A stretch of 15,167 bases of DNA from Acidobacteriota bacterium (lineage in GTDB: Bacteria; Acidobacteriota; Terriglobia; UBA7540). Positions 7,890 to 15,167 of the stretch are shown in pieces. The translations under genes were made by a program, and so were the position numbers. The notes beneath the pieces are model-generated. The model had not been told where the DNA came from and made no database searches. It saw only the letters and a program-made list of their open reading frames with translations. The first letter of the stretch is position 1; every line of letters begins with the position of its first letter. The stretch spans positions 1 to 15,167 of the forward strand of contig JAJYHU010000187.1 of assembly GCA_021784615.1 (NCBI GenBank), given 5' to 3'.

Positions 7890-7993
7890 CCGGCGATATG
7901 CAGAATGAAAAAGGGCTCAGCTTGTCACGTCCTAACATGCAAGCCGAGGCCTCCGCGCAGGGATTTAGAGCTCGTTGCCGAAATATCCTTTTC

Positions 7994-10099
7994 TCACTCA
8001 ATGACCAGCAGGCCGTAAACTTCCAGGCGCGGCACCGTAATGCACACGGCGTTGCCCAAATGCACGGCGGTCAAGGTTTCAGCCTTCCCGGAATCCGGTG
8101 AAAGAAAGCTGACGGAAGCTGCGCCCTTTCCTGATGGCCATGGCAAGCTGACGTCGACGTTGCCAACCGGATGGTCCTGGTCATAGTTGACCAGGTGCAA
8201 CAGCCGGCGCCCGCCCGGCTGCGCGTAAAAACTCATCGTCACCGTAGATGGAGCCTTGACCTCTGCCTCGAAGGGTCCGCCAACGGCCCAGCCAACGGCT
8301 TCGAGCAGTTCAGCGCCGTTTTCCGGAAGCATCCCAAGCTGGAATTTTTCCGGAATGCCAATTTGCGGGAGATAGACCGCACGCCCTTTGCCCGGATTGG
8401 CATGGAGAACCTTATCGGCCAGAGGTTCGGGAAACAGGTCCGCCAGTCCGCTCTGGTTGCGCTGATGATTATTCTCATCAAAAACCGCCGTCTGGCCGGT
8501 CATCACGAGGCCGCCGCCCTGCCACACATATTGGCGGATTGCTTCGACAAACCTCTCTGGCATCAATGCCAAGTCCGCCAGAACCAGCGCGCGAAAACGC
8601 TTCAAATCTCCCGGACAACGGTCTGGCACCAAATTGAAAGGGACCTTGCCCTGGAAAAGCGCCTGCGTAACTGCCGCCCATCGGTTTCGGCTAACTTTGG
8701 AACCATAGGCCGTGTTGGCATACGTGTTGAGCACGCCGACATCGGCAATCAGTTCGGTATCCCGGTAGTATTGCTGCTCCCGGCGGAAGAAGCGGATTAA
8801 ATCGAGCACGTGGGGATCGAACTCGTTCGGGTTATAGCTCGAAAGATAAGGTGCAACCTCGTTTCCAGTCACCCAGGCCGGGCAGCCGATACATTGCAGG
8901 TTGTAGGCCATGGATTCCGCCATGGCGACTCGGTCCGAAGTGTAGACGAATACCATATTGTCGAAGTAGCGCCCGAGCATCATGGAGCGAAACCTGGAAG
9001 ACACCATGCCATCCGCCAGCCTGCTGGGATGGCCCTCGGCCCAAAACGCTCCGCCCCATTCGAGCTGGCGCGTGTGATCAACCGTGCCGATGCCCAACGA
9101 CGAGATCAGTTCCCCGTCGTAGCCGCCCGGGTTGCATTCCATCACGACTTCCGGATTGAGCGACCGCGCGTATTCCGCCAATTCCCGGAAGAGATCCGCC
9201 ATCACTTCGCAGCGATAGTCAACGAAGTCCCGGTAGAGAGGGTCGCCATTGTAAGCGTCAGGTTCGCGAGGAGCGGGAGGAGGTTCAAAGTAGTCCACCT
9301 GTTCAAAACCGAAACGCTTGAGCCGCTCTTCAGTCGGGTACTTGTTTCGCAAGTATTCCCGGAACTGCTGAACAGAATAAGGTTCATAGCTGGGGCCCAT
9401 GACGTAGTTATCAAGGTGGACAAGGTCAACCTTCGCTTCTTCGACGGCGTACCGGACAAGCTCCCGCATCAGGTTGCGAAAGCCGGGATGGCTGCGGTTT
9501 GCATATCGGCGGAAATAGAGGGAGCCGTAAGTGACGTAGTCGCCCTTATGATCCAAGGTAAACCAGTCTTTGGCATCAGGGTCTTCGGCAAGCATGGACT
9601 CGTACAAGATAGTTCCGCTGTTTGTATAGGTGCCCACGCGCAATCCCAGGCGATGGCATATTGCCGCAAATCGTTTGGCATCCTCCATCGAGGTCCGCTC
9701 CGCCTTTAACCCTCCGCCCTTGTAGAGCGGGATCATGATGAAATTGAATCCCATCTCTTTCAGTCGTTGTGCAATCTCTTCGCCGTGCTCGCGCCGCCAG
9801 ATCGTCATCTTCTGGTCGTAGGTCATAAACTCCTGCGACTTGTCCCAGCTTCCGGCCCGAAGTCGAGGCAGCAACGGCTCCCAATCGTCGCCCGCCATGA
9901 CCAGCCCTTCATTGCGCCACCACGCAGGCCGCTTTTGGCGGATTGGTTCAGGCAATGAGGTTTCCACGGATTTACTCTCCTCCGCCGTCACAAAGCCCGG
10001 CGCAGCCTTGCCGTATGCCGAGGCGCCGGCCAGGAGGCTCCCGGTGGTTGTTAGGAATTCCCTTCGGCTCACGCTAAAGCGTTGCGGTTGTTTGTCCAA
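7994..10099 (-). CDS. Tat-exported TIM-barrel glycoside-hydrolase-like protein with GH42-type trimerisation-like domain
   Basis: This 701-residue protein has a twin-arginine signal (VSRREFLT, residues 10-17) and an Ala/Gly hydrophobic stretch to about 32. Residues about 105-440 read as an (alpha/beta)8 barrel: FNFIMIPLY, GLRVGTYTN, VDLVHLDNY, EVVMECNPGG, IGTVDH, NMVFVYTSDR and CIGCPAW look like successive strands. Residues about 450-560 (RALVLADLALMP, QGGGLVMTG) resemble the glutamine-amidotransferase-like trimerisation domain of GH42 enzymes, and a C-terminal beta domain follows (HLVNYD near 635-640). Candidate catalytic residues are Asp230, Glu321 and Glu347; there is no Asn-Glu pair on strand 4 as in clan GH-A. 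The family could be one of the hypothetical glycosyl hydrolase groups (GHL6-like) or unclassified. The start is TTG, set by AAGGAGG 5 bases upstream. It is the last gene of the right-hand operon, 66 bases after the DUF4450-like frame. The sugar specificity is unknown. Confidence 0.85.
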   Translation of the reverse strand: MDKQPQRFSVSRREFLTTTGSLLAGASAYGKAAPGFVTAEESKSVETSLPEPIRQKRPAWWRNEGLVMAGDDWEPLLPRLRAGSWDKSQEFMTYDQKMTIWRREHGEEIAQRLKEMGFNFIMIPLYKGGGLKAERTSMEDAKRFAAICHRLGLRVGTYTNSGTILYESMLAEDPDAKDWFTLDHKGDYVTYGSLYFRRYANRSHPGFRNLMRELVRYAVEEAKVDLVHLDNYVMGPSYEPYSVQQFREYLRNKYPTEERLKRFGFEQVDYFEPPPAPREPDAYNGDPLYRDFVDYRCEVMADLFRELAEYARSLNPEVVMECNPGGYDGELISSLGIGTVDHTRQLEWGGAFWAEGHPSRLADGMVSSRFRSMMLGRYFDNMVFVYTSDRVAMAESMAYNLQCIGCPAWVTGNEVAPYLSSYNPNEFDPHVLDLIRFFRREQQYYRDTELIADVGVLNTYANTAYGSKVSRNRWAAVTQALFQGKVPFNLVPDRCPGDLKRFRALVLADLALMPERFVEAIRQYVWQGGGLVMTGQTAVFDENNHQRNQSGLADLFPEPLADKVLHANPGKGRAVYLPQIGIPEKFQLGMLPENGAELLEAVGWAVGGPFEAEVKAPSTVTMSFYAQPGGRRLLHLVNYDQDHPVGNVDVSLPWPSGKGAASVSFLSPDSGKAETLTAVHLGNAVCITVPRLEVYGLLVIE

Positions 10100-10104
10100 A
10101 ATCG

Positions 10105-10111
10105 CCTCCTT
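10105..10111 (-). promoter_or_regulatory. Strong ribosome binding site deciding a TTG start
   Basis: AAGGAGG on the minus strand lies 5 bases before TTG 10099. The next in-frame candidate (GTG at codon 10) is 32 bases from the site, so TTG is the likely start. Confidence 0.65.
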
Positions 10112-10165
10112 AAATATCGCTGCTTTGAGTTTTCAAAAGAAGTCCGGCATCCTTTTCCCGAACCC

Positions 10166-10522
10166 TTATTTCAATACCGTAATGCCGTGAACAGCCAAAA
10201 TGATGTCGTTCCAGAGCACCCTAACTTCGACGTTTTGAATTTTGCGTGCGGGGTCGCAGTCCACGTCCACGATGTCAGCGTGGGTAGGATACGCCCATTG
10301 ATGGTAATCAAGCTGTTCCGGTGCTCCCTCCTGCCCGAGAACAGTCGCAGGGCGCGCGACCGGCATGGAGCGTGACATCAGGTCGATCCCTCCCTGAGAA
10401 ACGTTGCCAATCACTTCCATGCCATTCTCAGCGTAATGATAGCTCCCGCCAAAAAATCCCGCCCAACTCGAATCAAAATTCTTCGGGTTGACCAGGTTGA
10501 GGCTTGCTTTGCCTCCGTCCGC
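10166..10522 (-). pseudogene. 3' part of the DUF4450-like gene beyond an in-frame amber stop
   Basis: Directly after the TAG at 10523-10525 the same reading frame stays open for 118 codons to TAA (10166-10168). The translation is clearly protein-like: ADGGKASLNLVNPKNFD, then GGSYHYAENGMEVIG, then APEQLDYHQWAYPTHADIVD, ending NDIILAVHGITVLK. It continues the beta-strand pattern of the upstream domain: ARIVIH, the stop, then ADGG reads like a strand and turn in which a Tyr (TAT/TAC) at the stop would fit. There is no ribosome site before the only internal ATG (10420), so independent translation is unlikely. It is therefore the stranded C terminus of the large gene, unless the TAG is read through or is a sequence error. 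Confidence 0.75.
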
Positions 10523-13500
10523 CTAATGGATCACGATGCGGGCATTGGCAATCTGGCTTTGCATGGGAAAGGTAACTCCGCTGATCAGCAAATAGACTTT
10601 CCGCGCCGCGCTCTCCACCGGCACGGCTAAGTGGTCAGGAAATGTTTTCCAGGTCAAAGATAGCGCAACTATGTTTTTGCCCGCGGCCCGCTCCGCAAAA
10701 GGGATTCCCGAGTGGGTGATAAAGACGCCCTGGTTATTGACCCTGGATCGCAGGAAATTGTCATTAGGCCGTCCGCTGCGGCTGCCCACCAAGTGCTCCA
10801 GCATGTAATCACGGCAAACCGGATCAGCCTGAACCGTACTGGAAATCCGGAATGGATGGGAAAACACGGTTGAAAGCGAGTCATTGTAAAAGCGTTCCAA
10901 CCGTAAAAGTTTCCAGTGCATGCTTTGAGCTGCGGCCGGCGGGGACTGCGGCCAATAAAGGACGTCGGTGGTGACCCGGCTTGCACCCGGCAAGCCGCTG
11001 ATTTCGAGCCGATTCTTCCCTGGCAGCAAAGCGGACAAATTTCCTAGAGTCCGAAACCTTTCTTCTGCTCCAGGGCGCAGGCGGAGATCCAATCTGGTTG
11101 TCCGGCCTGCCCAATGAGCGGTCGCGTGCGCCTCCATGGCCGCCGCTCGATTGTTCCGAATCGAAAAGTCGCACTGCCCCGTGTTGAAGTCCAGGCGCGG
11201 GGCCAGTATTTCCACGGCCGGCCGAACATCCACGTTGACAGGTTCCCACCGTGAATCTTTGGCCCCCCCGAGGCGTAGAAACAGCGTGTGCCAGCCCAAT
11301 GCGCCTTTGACGGTTCCCGAAACAGTTCCTCCCGATGAACTGATCGGGCCCAGGACGCCTTGCGGGTCCTTCACTCCCCGGTAAGAGGCGCCAGCAAGCT
11401 GGATGTTCAATCGCGCGCCCGGCACAGCAACAGGCGGACAGCGCAGGGCGATTTCCCGCGGTTGGAATTGGATGCGCAAGTTGCTTTGGCGGCCGAGGGG
11501 TCCCGTCACATCCACAAACGACTCGCTGATCCCTGGCTCCAGATGAGCTTCCGTGGCTGAGCCGTTTACGGACACTTTGACAAGGCTCGCTTTGAACAGT
11601 GGAATGCGATAGTGGATTCGCACCGCTCGAAGCGTGTTGACCCGCAAAGTAATTTCGGATGAGCTCTTGTGAAAGGTATAACTGAGATCGGGAGTCGAGA
11701 TGGACGCATCATTCCACTTGGAGGGAAAGCCGGGCGAAATATTGATGGCATCGTGCTGCATTTCCGGCAGGATTCCAAACACTCCCTCCACGGCCGTTCG
11801 CGCAAACATGCTGATGGCGTCACCAAACTCTTCGTTGGCGCGCTGCTGGCCGTTCGAATAAGCATGGCAGGAGAGGCCGCCGGGAACTGCTCCCTGGTAC
11901 AGGGAGGCGTAAACTCCTTTGACCAAATCGTAGGCCTTGTCGTACTGGCCCGCGCGATAGTATGCAATGGCAAGATTCAAATTTTCCGCAAAAATCAAGT
12001 CATAGGTGCTGTGGGTATAGTGCTTGTCGTAATTGGGAGCCCAGTTGGAGCTCCAAACCAGCCGCCCGCCGCGCGGGATTCCGGTTTCATTGTGCAGGTT
12101 CGTCTCCGTGAAACGCAACATCTGATAAGCCTGGAACGGATCCGTAACGCCGAAGTCGATAGGATGGTAAATTGTGGGCAGTTCCGGCGAAGGATGAATC
12201 CTTTCTAGGCCCATACGATCGATGTATTCCGCATAGTGGCCCTGCGAGGAAAGCCAAAGCTTGCTGTTCATGGTTCGGCGAATTCGTTCCGCTGCATCGA
12301 GAAAAGGCTGCGCATCGGCCCCGGCGGTTTTCGCGGCCTCCGCCGCAAGCTCGTAGCCGCGGAACATATAGGCGGACGCCTGGGTGCAATCTCCCCCGTC
12401 GTACCAGTGCGAGTCGCTGATCCAGGTGTTCAGGCAATTCTCATAGAGCGCATCATTATCCGGGTCCAGCCGGCGTTTTTCCCAGGAGAGAATGCCTTGG
12501 ATAACCGGAAACAGCGAGGCGAGCAGTGGGCGGTCGCCTGTCCAAAGGTAGTGATAGTAGATGTCGTCGAGGTAGACCTCGTCCATGTTGTAATAGAGTT
12601 CCCCGGGATGCTCTAACCTGTCGGGAATGCCTCCCCGATTGTCGCCATGTTGAATCTGGAGAGCCGCAAATGCCAGAATGGCGGACATCACCCGGTTGTG
12701 CCAGCCGAGGGCTTCCGAACCGTACCACCCCCGCCAACCCAGGTAGTGTTGCATCCAGGAAACAGCGCCGTGGAGAAAGGACGGCGGCTGCCACAAACCG
12801 TCGTTGGCAATCACCATCGCCTTGACTGCCAAGTCAAAGTACGGATCGGGAGTATGGACTTGAACCCGATTGGCAAGAGTCCGGTAAAAGTTCACGGACT
12901 GCTCAAACGTCAAGGAGGGATCAGCAATCAACCTTGCTAAGGCATCTACGCCCGCCATCGTAAAAACCAGTCGGACGGACTTCCGATCCCGTGGCCAGTC
13001 TCCCGCAAAAACGACGGCAGGAGCTTTTGACGGCGGCGCGTGCTCGGCCGCAAGTGGCCCCTTCACTACTTCCCCTGCATCTTTCATGGAGAACTGGCCC
13101 GACAAGTCGCAGGTTCCCCAGATCGTCCTGCCTTTGATCCTGGAGGAAGTTAGAGAAAATCGGTTGCCCCAGATGTGGACGACGTTCCCCACGCTGTCGC
13201 TCGCTTGAAGCTGAAGCTTGCTCACCAACCACGAATAATTCACGTCATAACCCGAGGCGCCTCCGAAGGCCCAGACCAAACGGACCCGCCCGGCAGGCGG
13301 GCGAATCCATCGCAGCCGGATCATGAATCCCTCCGCGGAAGAAAGCGGAACAGCAGTCACTTCCAGCGAACCCGTTCCAAGAACCGGGTCCTCGACGATC
13401 TGCCGAGTAAGCCCCGGCTGGTAAACGCTGTAGATTTCCGCGAAGTGATCGAGCCATTTCCCTCCGCGTTCCGTGATCAATCCAAGGTACAAAGTTCCAA

Positions 13501-13717
13501 TCTTGCCGCCACGGGTGGGAGCAACGTAAGCAAAGGCAGGCCGGTCGCCGCTGAGCAACATCGAGGGCTGATGGGTGCCGAACAAGGGCCGGTTAAAGTA
13601 CGCGGACCCATTGTGGATTGCGAATCCCCCATCGCGAATCTTGTAATGATACCCGGTGGCTGAAAGAGATAATGGGATTGCAAATGTTAAGAACAGCAGG
13701 AGCAGCCGCCCACGCAC
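10523..13717 (-). CDS. Secreted DUF4450-like (alpha/alpha)6-toroid glycosidase-like protein, ended early by an amber codon
   Basis: The open part encodes 1064 residues. A Sec signal peptide spans about 1-21 (MRGRLLLLFLTF, then SLSA). An N-terminal beta-rich domain covers about 25-280, a six-hairpin toroid about 290-660 (LWQPPSFLHGAVSWMQHYLG, GWRGWYGSEALGWHNR, MDEVYLDDIYYHYLWTGD, SHWYDGGDCTQASAY), and several beta-sandwich domains follow. The layout resembles DUF4450 proteins of polysaccharide-degrading bacteria. Asp/Glu residues in MDEVYLDD and WYDGGD are possible catalytic groups. The start is GTG 13717, with AGGAGG 7 bases upstream, rather than TTG 13741. The final domain (from about residue 930) is cut by TAG at 10523-10525, and 118 further codons follow in frame (see the 10166-10522 entry), making about 1183 residues if read through. 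Toroid and family are assigned by eye; the substrate is unknown. Confidence 0.88.
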   Translation of the reverse strand: MRGRLLLLFLTFAIPLSLSATGYHYKIRDGGFAIHNGSAYFNRPLFGTHQPSMLLSGDRPAFAYVAPTRGGKIGTLYLGLITERGGKWLDHFAEIYSVYQPGLTRQIVEDPVLGTGSLEVTAVPLSSAEGFMIRLRWIRPPAGRVRLVWAFGGASGYDVNYSWLVSKLQLQASDSVGNVVHIWGNRFSLTSSRIKGRTIWGTCDLSGQFSMKDAGEVVKGPLAAEHAPPSKAPAVVFAGDWPRDRKSVRLVFTMAGVDALARLIADPSLTFEQSVNFYRTLANRVQVHTPDPYFDLAVKAMVIANDGLWQPPSFLHGAVSWMQHYLGWRGWYGSEALGWHNRVMSAILAFAALQIQHGDNRGGIPDRLEHPGELYYNMDEVYLDDIYYHYLWTGDRPLLASLFPVIQGILSWEKRRLDPDNDALYENCLNTWISDSHWYDGGDCTQASAYMFRGYELAAEAAKTAGADAQPFLDAAERIRRTMNSKLWLSSQGHYAEYIDRMGLERIHPSPELPTIYHPIDFGVTDPFQAYQMLRFTETNLHNETGIPRGGRLVWSSNWAPNYDKHYTHSTYDLIFAENLNLAIAYYRAGQYDKAYDLVKGVYASLYQGAVPGGLSCHAYSNGQQRANEEFGDAISMFARTAVEGVFGILPEMQHDAINISPGFPSKWNDASISTPDLSYTFHKSSSEITLRVNTLRAVRIHYRIPLFKASLVKVSVNGSATEAHLEPGISESFVDVTGPLGRQSNLRIQFQPREIALRCPPVAVPGARLNIQLAGASYRGVKDPQGVLGPISSSGGTVSGTVKGALGWHTLFLRLGGAKDSRWEPVNVDVRPAVEILAPRLDFNTGQCDFSIRNNRAAAMEAHATAHWAGRTTRLDLRLRPGAEERFRTLGNLSALLPGKNRLEISGLPGASRVTTDVLYWPQSPPAAAQSMHWKLLRLERFYNDSLSTVFSHPFRISSTVQADPVCRDYMLEHLVGSRSGRPNDNFLRSRVNNQGVFITHSGIPFAERAAGKNIVALSLTWKTFPDHLAVPVESAARKVYLLISGVTFPMQSQIANARIVIH

Positions 13718-13724
13718 TTTCTTG

Positions 13725-13730
13725 CCTCCT
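13725..13730 (-). promoter_or_regulatory. Ribosome binding site setting a GTG start for the DUF4450-like gene
   Basis: AGGAGG on the minus strand, 7 bases before GTG 13717. It lies inside the longer TTG-started frame, which therefore is probably not used. The GTG start also places the signal peptide at the N terminus. Confidence 0.65.
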
Positions 13731-13797
13731 GACGCTAGCAAAGGATTGCGGTCAATTCGTGCGAGCTGCAGATTAGAACCGCAACGCTTTCACTACT

Positions 13798-13814
13798 GCC
13801 GCCCGGCGAGCGGC
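13798..13814 (-). other. Intercistronic hairpin in the right-hand operon
   Basis: GCCGC and GCGGC pair around a 7-base loop, 16 bases after the propeller stop codon. No T run follows in the direction of transcription, so it is not a typical intrinsic terminator. It could protect the propeller mRNA 3' end or attenuate expression of the downstream genes. Confidence 0.3.
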
Positions 13815-13830
13815 CAAAGATGTTGCGGAG

Positions 13831-15051
13831 CTATTCAAACCCCACTTCCCAGAGGTAGCTAGAACGCTGGTGGTTGTCATTCTCGCCCAGATAAACCTTG
13901 TGGTTATCGTCTACAGCAATGTCATGGATGCGCGCGGGCCGCTCATTCCTTTGCGGGTCCATCAGATCGCCGTAAAACTCGATGCGGTCTGTCGAAAGCT
14001 CCCAACGGACCAGTTCCGTTTGGCCTTTCACGCCGCCGCCACCGTAAAGGATGCCGTCTTTGATGGTGAGAGCCGGAAGCCTTTCCGTCGCGGTCACGTT
14101 AGCGACTTTTTCCGCCTGGCCCGTGGTAGTATCGATCCTGCAAAGAACGCCTGCAACCGTGCCGGCATAGATATAGCGGTCGCCGTCGTAGGCCATCGAA
14201 TCGCAGAAACCCAGGTCTTGCTGGTGGCGGCTTTCGTCGACCGGACCGCTAAAGCCCTCGAGATTCCGGGGATCATCAAGCAGTTGCTTTGCCGACGCCC
14301 GACGCGCAAGACCATGATCGAACCAAACGAACCTGCTCCCTTCCGGATGGTACTTAAAAAGGCGCACTGGTTCCGTCCCAGGTTTTTCATCCCAGGCGCG
14401 GGTTTCAGCGCAAGTGCCCCAGAGCCATCCGTGCTTGTCCACCACCGCGTTGTGCGGCTGCACAAACATGATGGCGTTTCCAATATAGGCAAGCAGCTTC
14501 GTACTCAGGGCCGCCAAGCGAGTTTCAAATACCGCCTCAGCCGGATACGTAAAGCCGTAAAGAATGCCTCGCTCCCAGTCAGCCGCAATCGACTGGATAT
14601 AAAGGTACTCGACCGGAACGCAAAGAATCTCAAAAGTCCGGCTCCGCGGGTCAAACCTGACCAGTTTGCCGCCTTTCGGTCGCGGGTGCTGGTCCAGATC
14701 GTGAAGCAGCGAGGTCCCGAAATAGAAGCAGCCGTCGCGAGGAGAGAGCAGCAGCGTGCGATGAACCTTCACGTCAAATTTGTCCGCCCAGCGTGATGCG
14801 CCGAGAGACTCGAATTGTCCGTTCTGAGGGTCGAAAACGTAAAGAAGGTCGCCGTCAAACGAATTGAGGCCGCAGTAGAGCTTTTTGCCCTGAGGGTTCC
14901 AGGTAACGGTGTCAAAGCTGATCCAGCCCTTGTACCAGGCGGGATCGGCAGCGAGGTCACGGTAGGTCCAGCGGCCGGCAATTTTCTCCTGCCATCCTTC
15001 CAACTTGTAGTTTCGCAGCGCGTGCGCCTTCACCAGTCTGGGACTTGCCAC
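13831..15051 (-). CDS. Beta-propeller protein of unknown function, no export signal
   Basis: The 406-residue protein is built of about seven repeats in which a strand ending in a Gly (LYCG, FYFG, LYGF, LWGT, IYAG, LYGG, VYLG) is followed by a strand ending in a D/T-x-x-x-G-type turn (FDPQNGQFE, FDPRSRTFE, YHPEGSRFV, IDTTTGQAE, LSTDRIEF). They lie near residues 58-84, 108-143, 163-191, 209-245, 294-317, 335-363 and 386-403, consistent with a seven-bladed propeller. I do not recognise catalytic residues. Unlike its neighbours it has neither a Sec nor a Tat signal, so it is predicted to be cytoplasmic unless exported otherwise. The start is GTG 15051 with GGAGGTGA 10 bases upstream; an in-frame TGA lies nine codons before it, so no longer form exists. 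It is the first gene of the operon within the window. A carbohydrate-sensing, lyase or lactonase role is possible but not shown. Confidence 0.85.
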   Translation of the reverse strand: MASPRLVKAHALRNYKLEGWQEKIAGRWTYRDLAADPAWYKGWISFDTVTWNPQGKKLYCGLNSFDGDLLYVFDPQNGQFESLGASRWADKFDVKVHRTLLLSPRDGCFYFGTSLLHDLDQHPRPKGGKLVRFDPRSRTFEILCVPVEYLYIQSIAADWERGILYGFTYPAEAVFETRLAALSTKLLAYIGNAIMFVQPHNAVVDKHGWLWGTCAETRAWDEKPGTEPVRLFKYHPEGSRFVWFDHGLARRASAKQLLDDPRNLEGFSGPVDESRHQQDLGFCDSMAYDGDRYIYAGTVAGVLCRIDTTTGQAEKVANVTATERLPALTIKDGILYGGGGVKGQTELVRWELSTDRIEFYGDLMDPQRNERPARIHDIAVDDNHKVYLGENDNHQRSSYLWEVGFE

Positions 15052-15061
15052 AGGTTGACAG

Positions 15062-15069
15062 TCACCTCC
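15062..15069 (-). promoter_or_regulatory. Ribosome binding site of the propeller gene
   Basis: GGAGGTGA on the minus strand, 10 bases before GTG 15051. The spacing is a little long but the match is near-perfect. No ATG in frame is available. Confidence 0.6.
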
Positions 15070-15091
15070 ATCGTTTCACTTTGCAAATCAC

Positions 15092-15104
15092 TCAGAGCCT
15101 CTGA
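15092..15104. promoter_or_regulatory. Perfect short palindrome, candidate operator upstream of the right-hand operon
   Basis: TCAGAG-C-CTCTGA is a perfect 13-base palindrome with a single central base, 41-53 bases upstream of the propeller GTG. Its place fits an operator near the promoter of the operon, but no regulator is in the window and the promoter elements are not clear. Confidence 0.3.
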
Positions 15105-15167
15105 ATTTGCGCCAAGCGCTAACAAGAATTTTCTCAGTCATGAACCGTAAGCCAGTTTAGCACCCAT

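Noticed and set aside
7890..7993. Bidirectional terminator between the convergent second sulfatase and TIM-barrel genes
   Set aside because: I looked for a GC stem with a T run on either strand and found only the short palindrome GAGGCCTC, which is not enough.
8171..9709. Plus-strand frames opposite the TIM-barrel gene (8171-8800, 8810-9709)
   Set aside because: They are complementary-strand shadows of a gene with a Tat signal and coherent barrel strands, and they have no ribosome site or motif.
10523..10525. Genome-wide reassignment of TAG to a sense codon, or pyrrolysine insertion
   Set aside because: TAG is the natural stop of at least four other genes in the window, at sensible protein ends, and no pylT/pylS-type context is visible.
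13870..14796. 308-codon plus-strand frame opposite the propeller gene
   Set aside because: The minus strand shows seven regular propeller repeats and a GGAGGTGA site, whereas the plus-strand product has no repeat or motif.
1..15167. CRISPR array, insertion sequence or transposase
   Set aside because: No regularly spaced direct repeats, terminal inverted repeats or transposase motifs were seen on either strand.

Overview
The window is moderately GC-rich bacterial DNA. It opens on the last 31 bases of a tRNA and then carries eight protein-coding loci, most of which look like a sulfated-polysaccharide or glycoside degradation cluster. The style suggests a soil-type Acidobacteriota (Solibacter/Bryobacter-like): Tat-exported sulfatases and glycosidases, a minimal PilZ protein, and frequent GTG/TTG starts behind strong Shine-Dalgarno sites. 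Planctomycetota or Verrucomicrobiota cannot be excluded from the sequence alone.

Left flank (1-1938): the tRNA 3' end (probably Lys by its acceptor strand), a small single-pass membrane protein of unknown function (256-759, minus), a single-domain PilZ protein (895-1218, minus), and about 700 bases without an intact gene. That stretch holds a decayed fragment resembling the last tetratricopeptide repeat of a lost protein (1705-1871, minus).

Central divergent block (1939-7889): a Tat-exported S1-type sulfatase with a CxAxR maturation motif (4184-5803, minus) is followed 115 bases later by a Sec-exported family 3 beta-glycosidase (1939-4068, minus). Across a 541-base divergent intergenic region a second Tat-exported sulfatase with the canonical CxPxR motif (6345-7889, plus) reads the other way. 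The intergenic region carries a good promoter candidate for the plus-strand gene, a 6-bp-arm inverted repeat and a small perfect hairpin.

Right block (7994-15051, all minus, transcribed right to left): a seven-repeat beta-propeller protein with no export signal, then a very large DUF4450-like (alpha/alpha)6-toroid glycosidase-like protein, then a Tat-exported TIM-barrel glycosidase-like protein with a GH42-type trimerisation-like domain. Gaps of 113 bases (counted from the preferred GTG start) and 66 bases suggest an operon. The large gene is interrupted near its 3' end by an in-frame amber codon (TAG, 10523-10525). The same frame stays open for 118 more convincing codons, so this is a nonsense-interrupted gene, a readthrough gene or a sequence error.

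Together the genes suggest extracytoplasmic removal of sulfate (two sulfatases with different maturation motifs) and stepwise cleavage of glycosidic bonds (GH3, toroid and TIM-barrel enzymes). No transporter, TonB receptor, regulator or formylglycine-generating enzyme lies inside the window. The substrate cannot be named from sequence.
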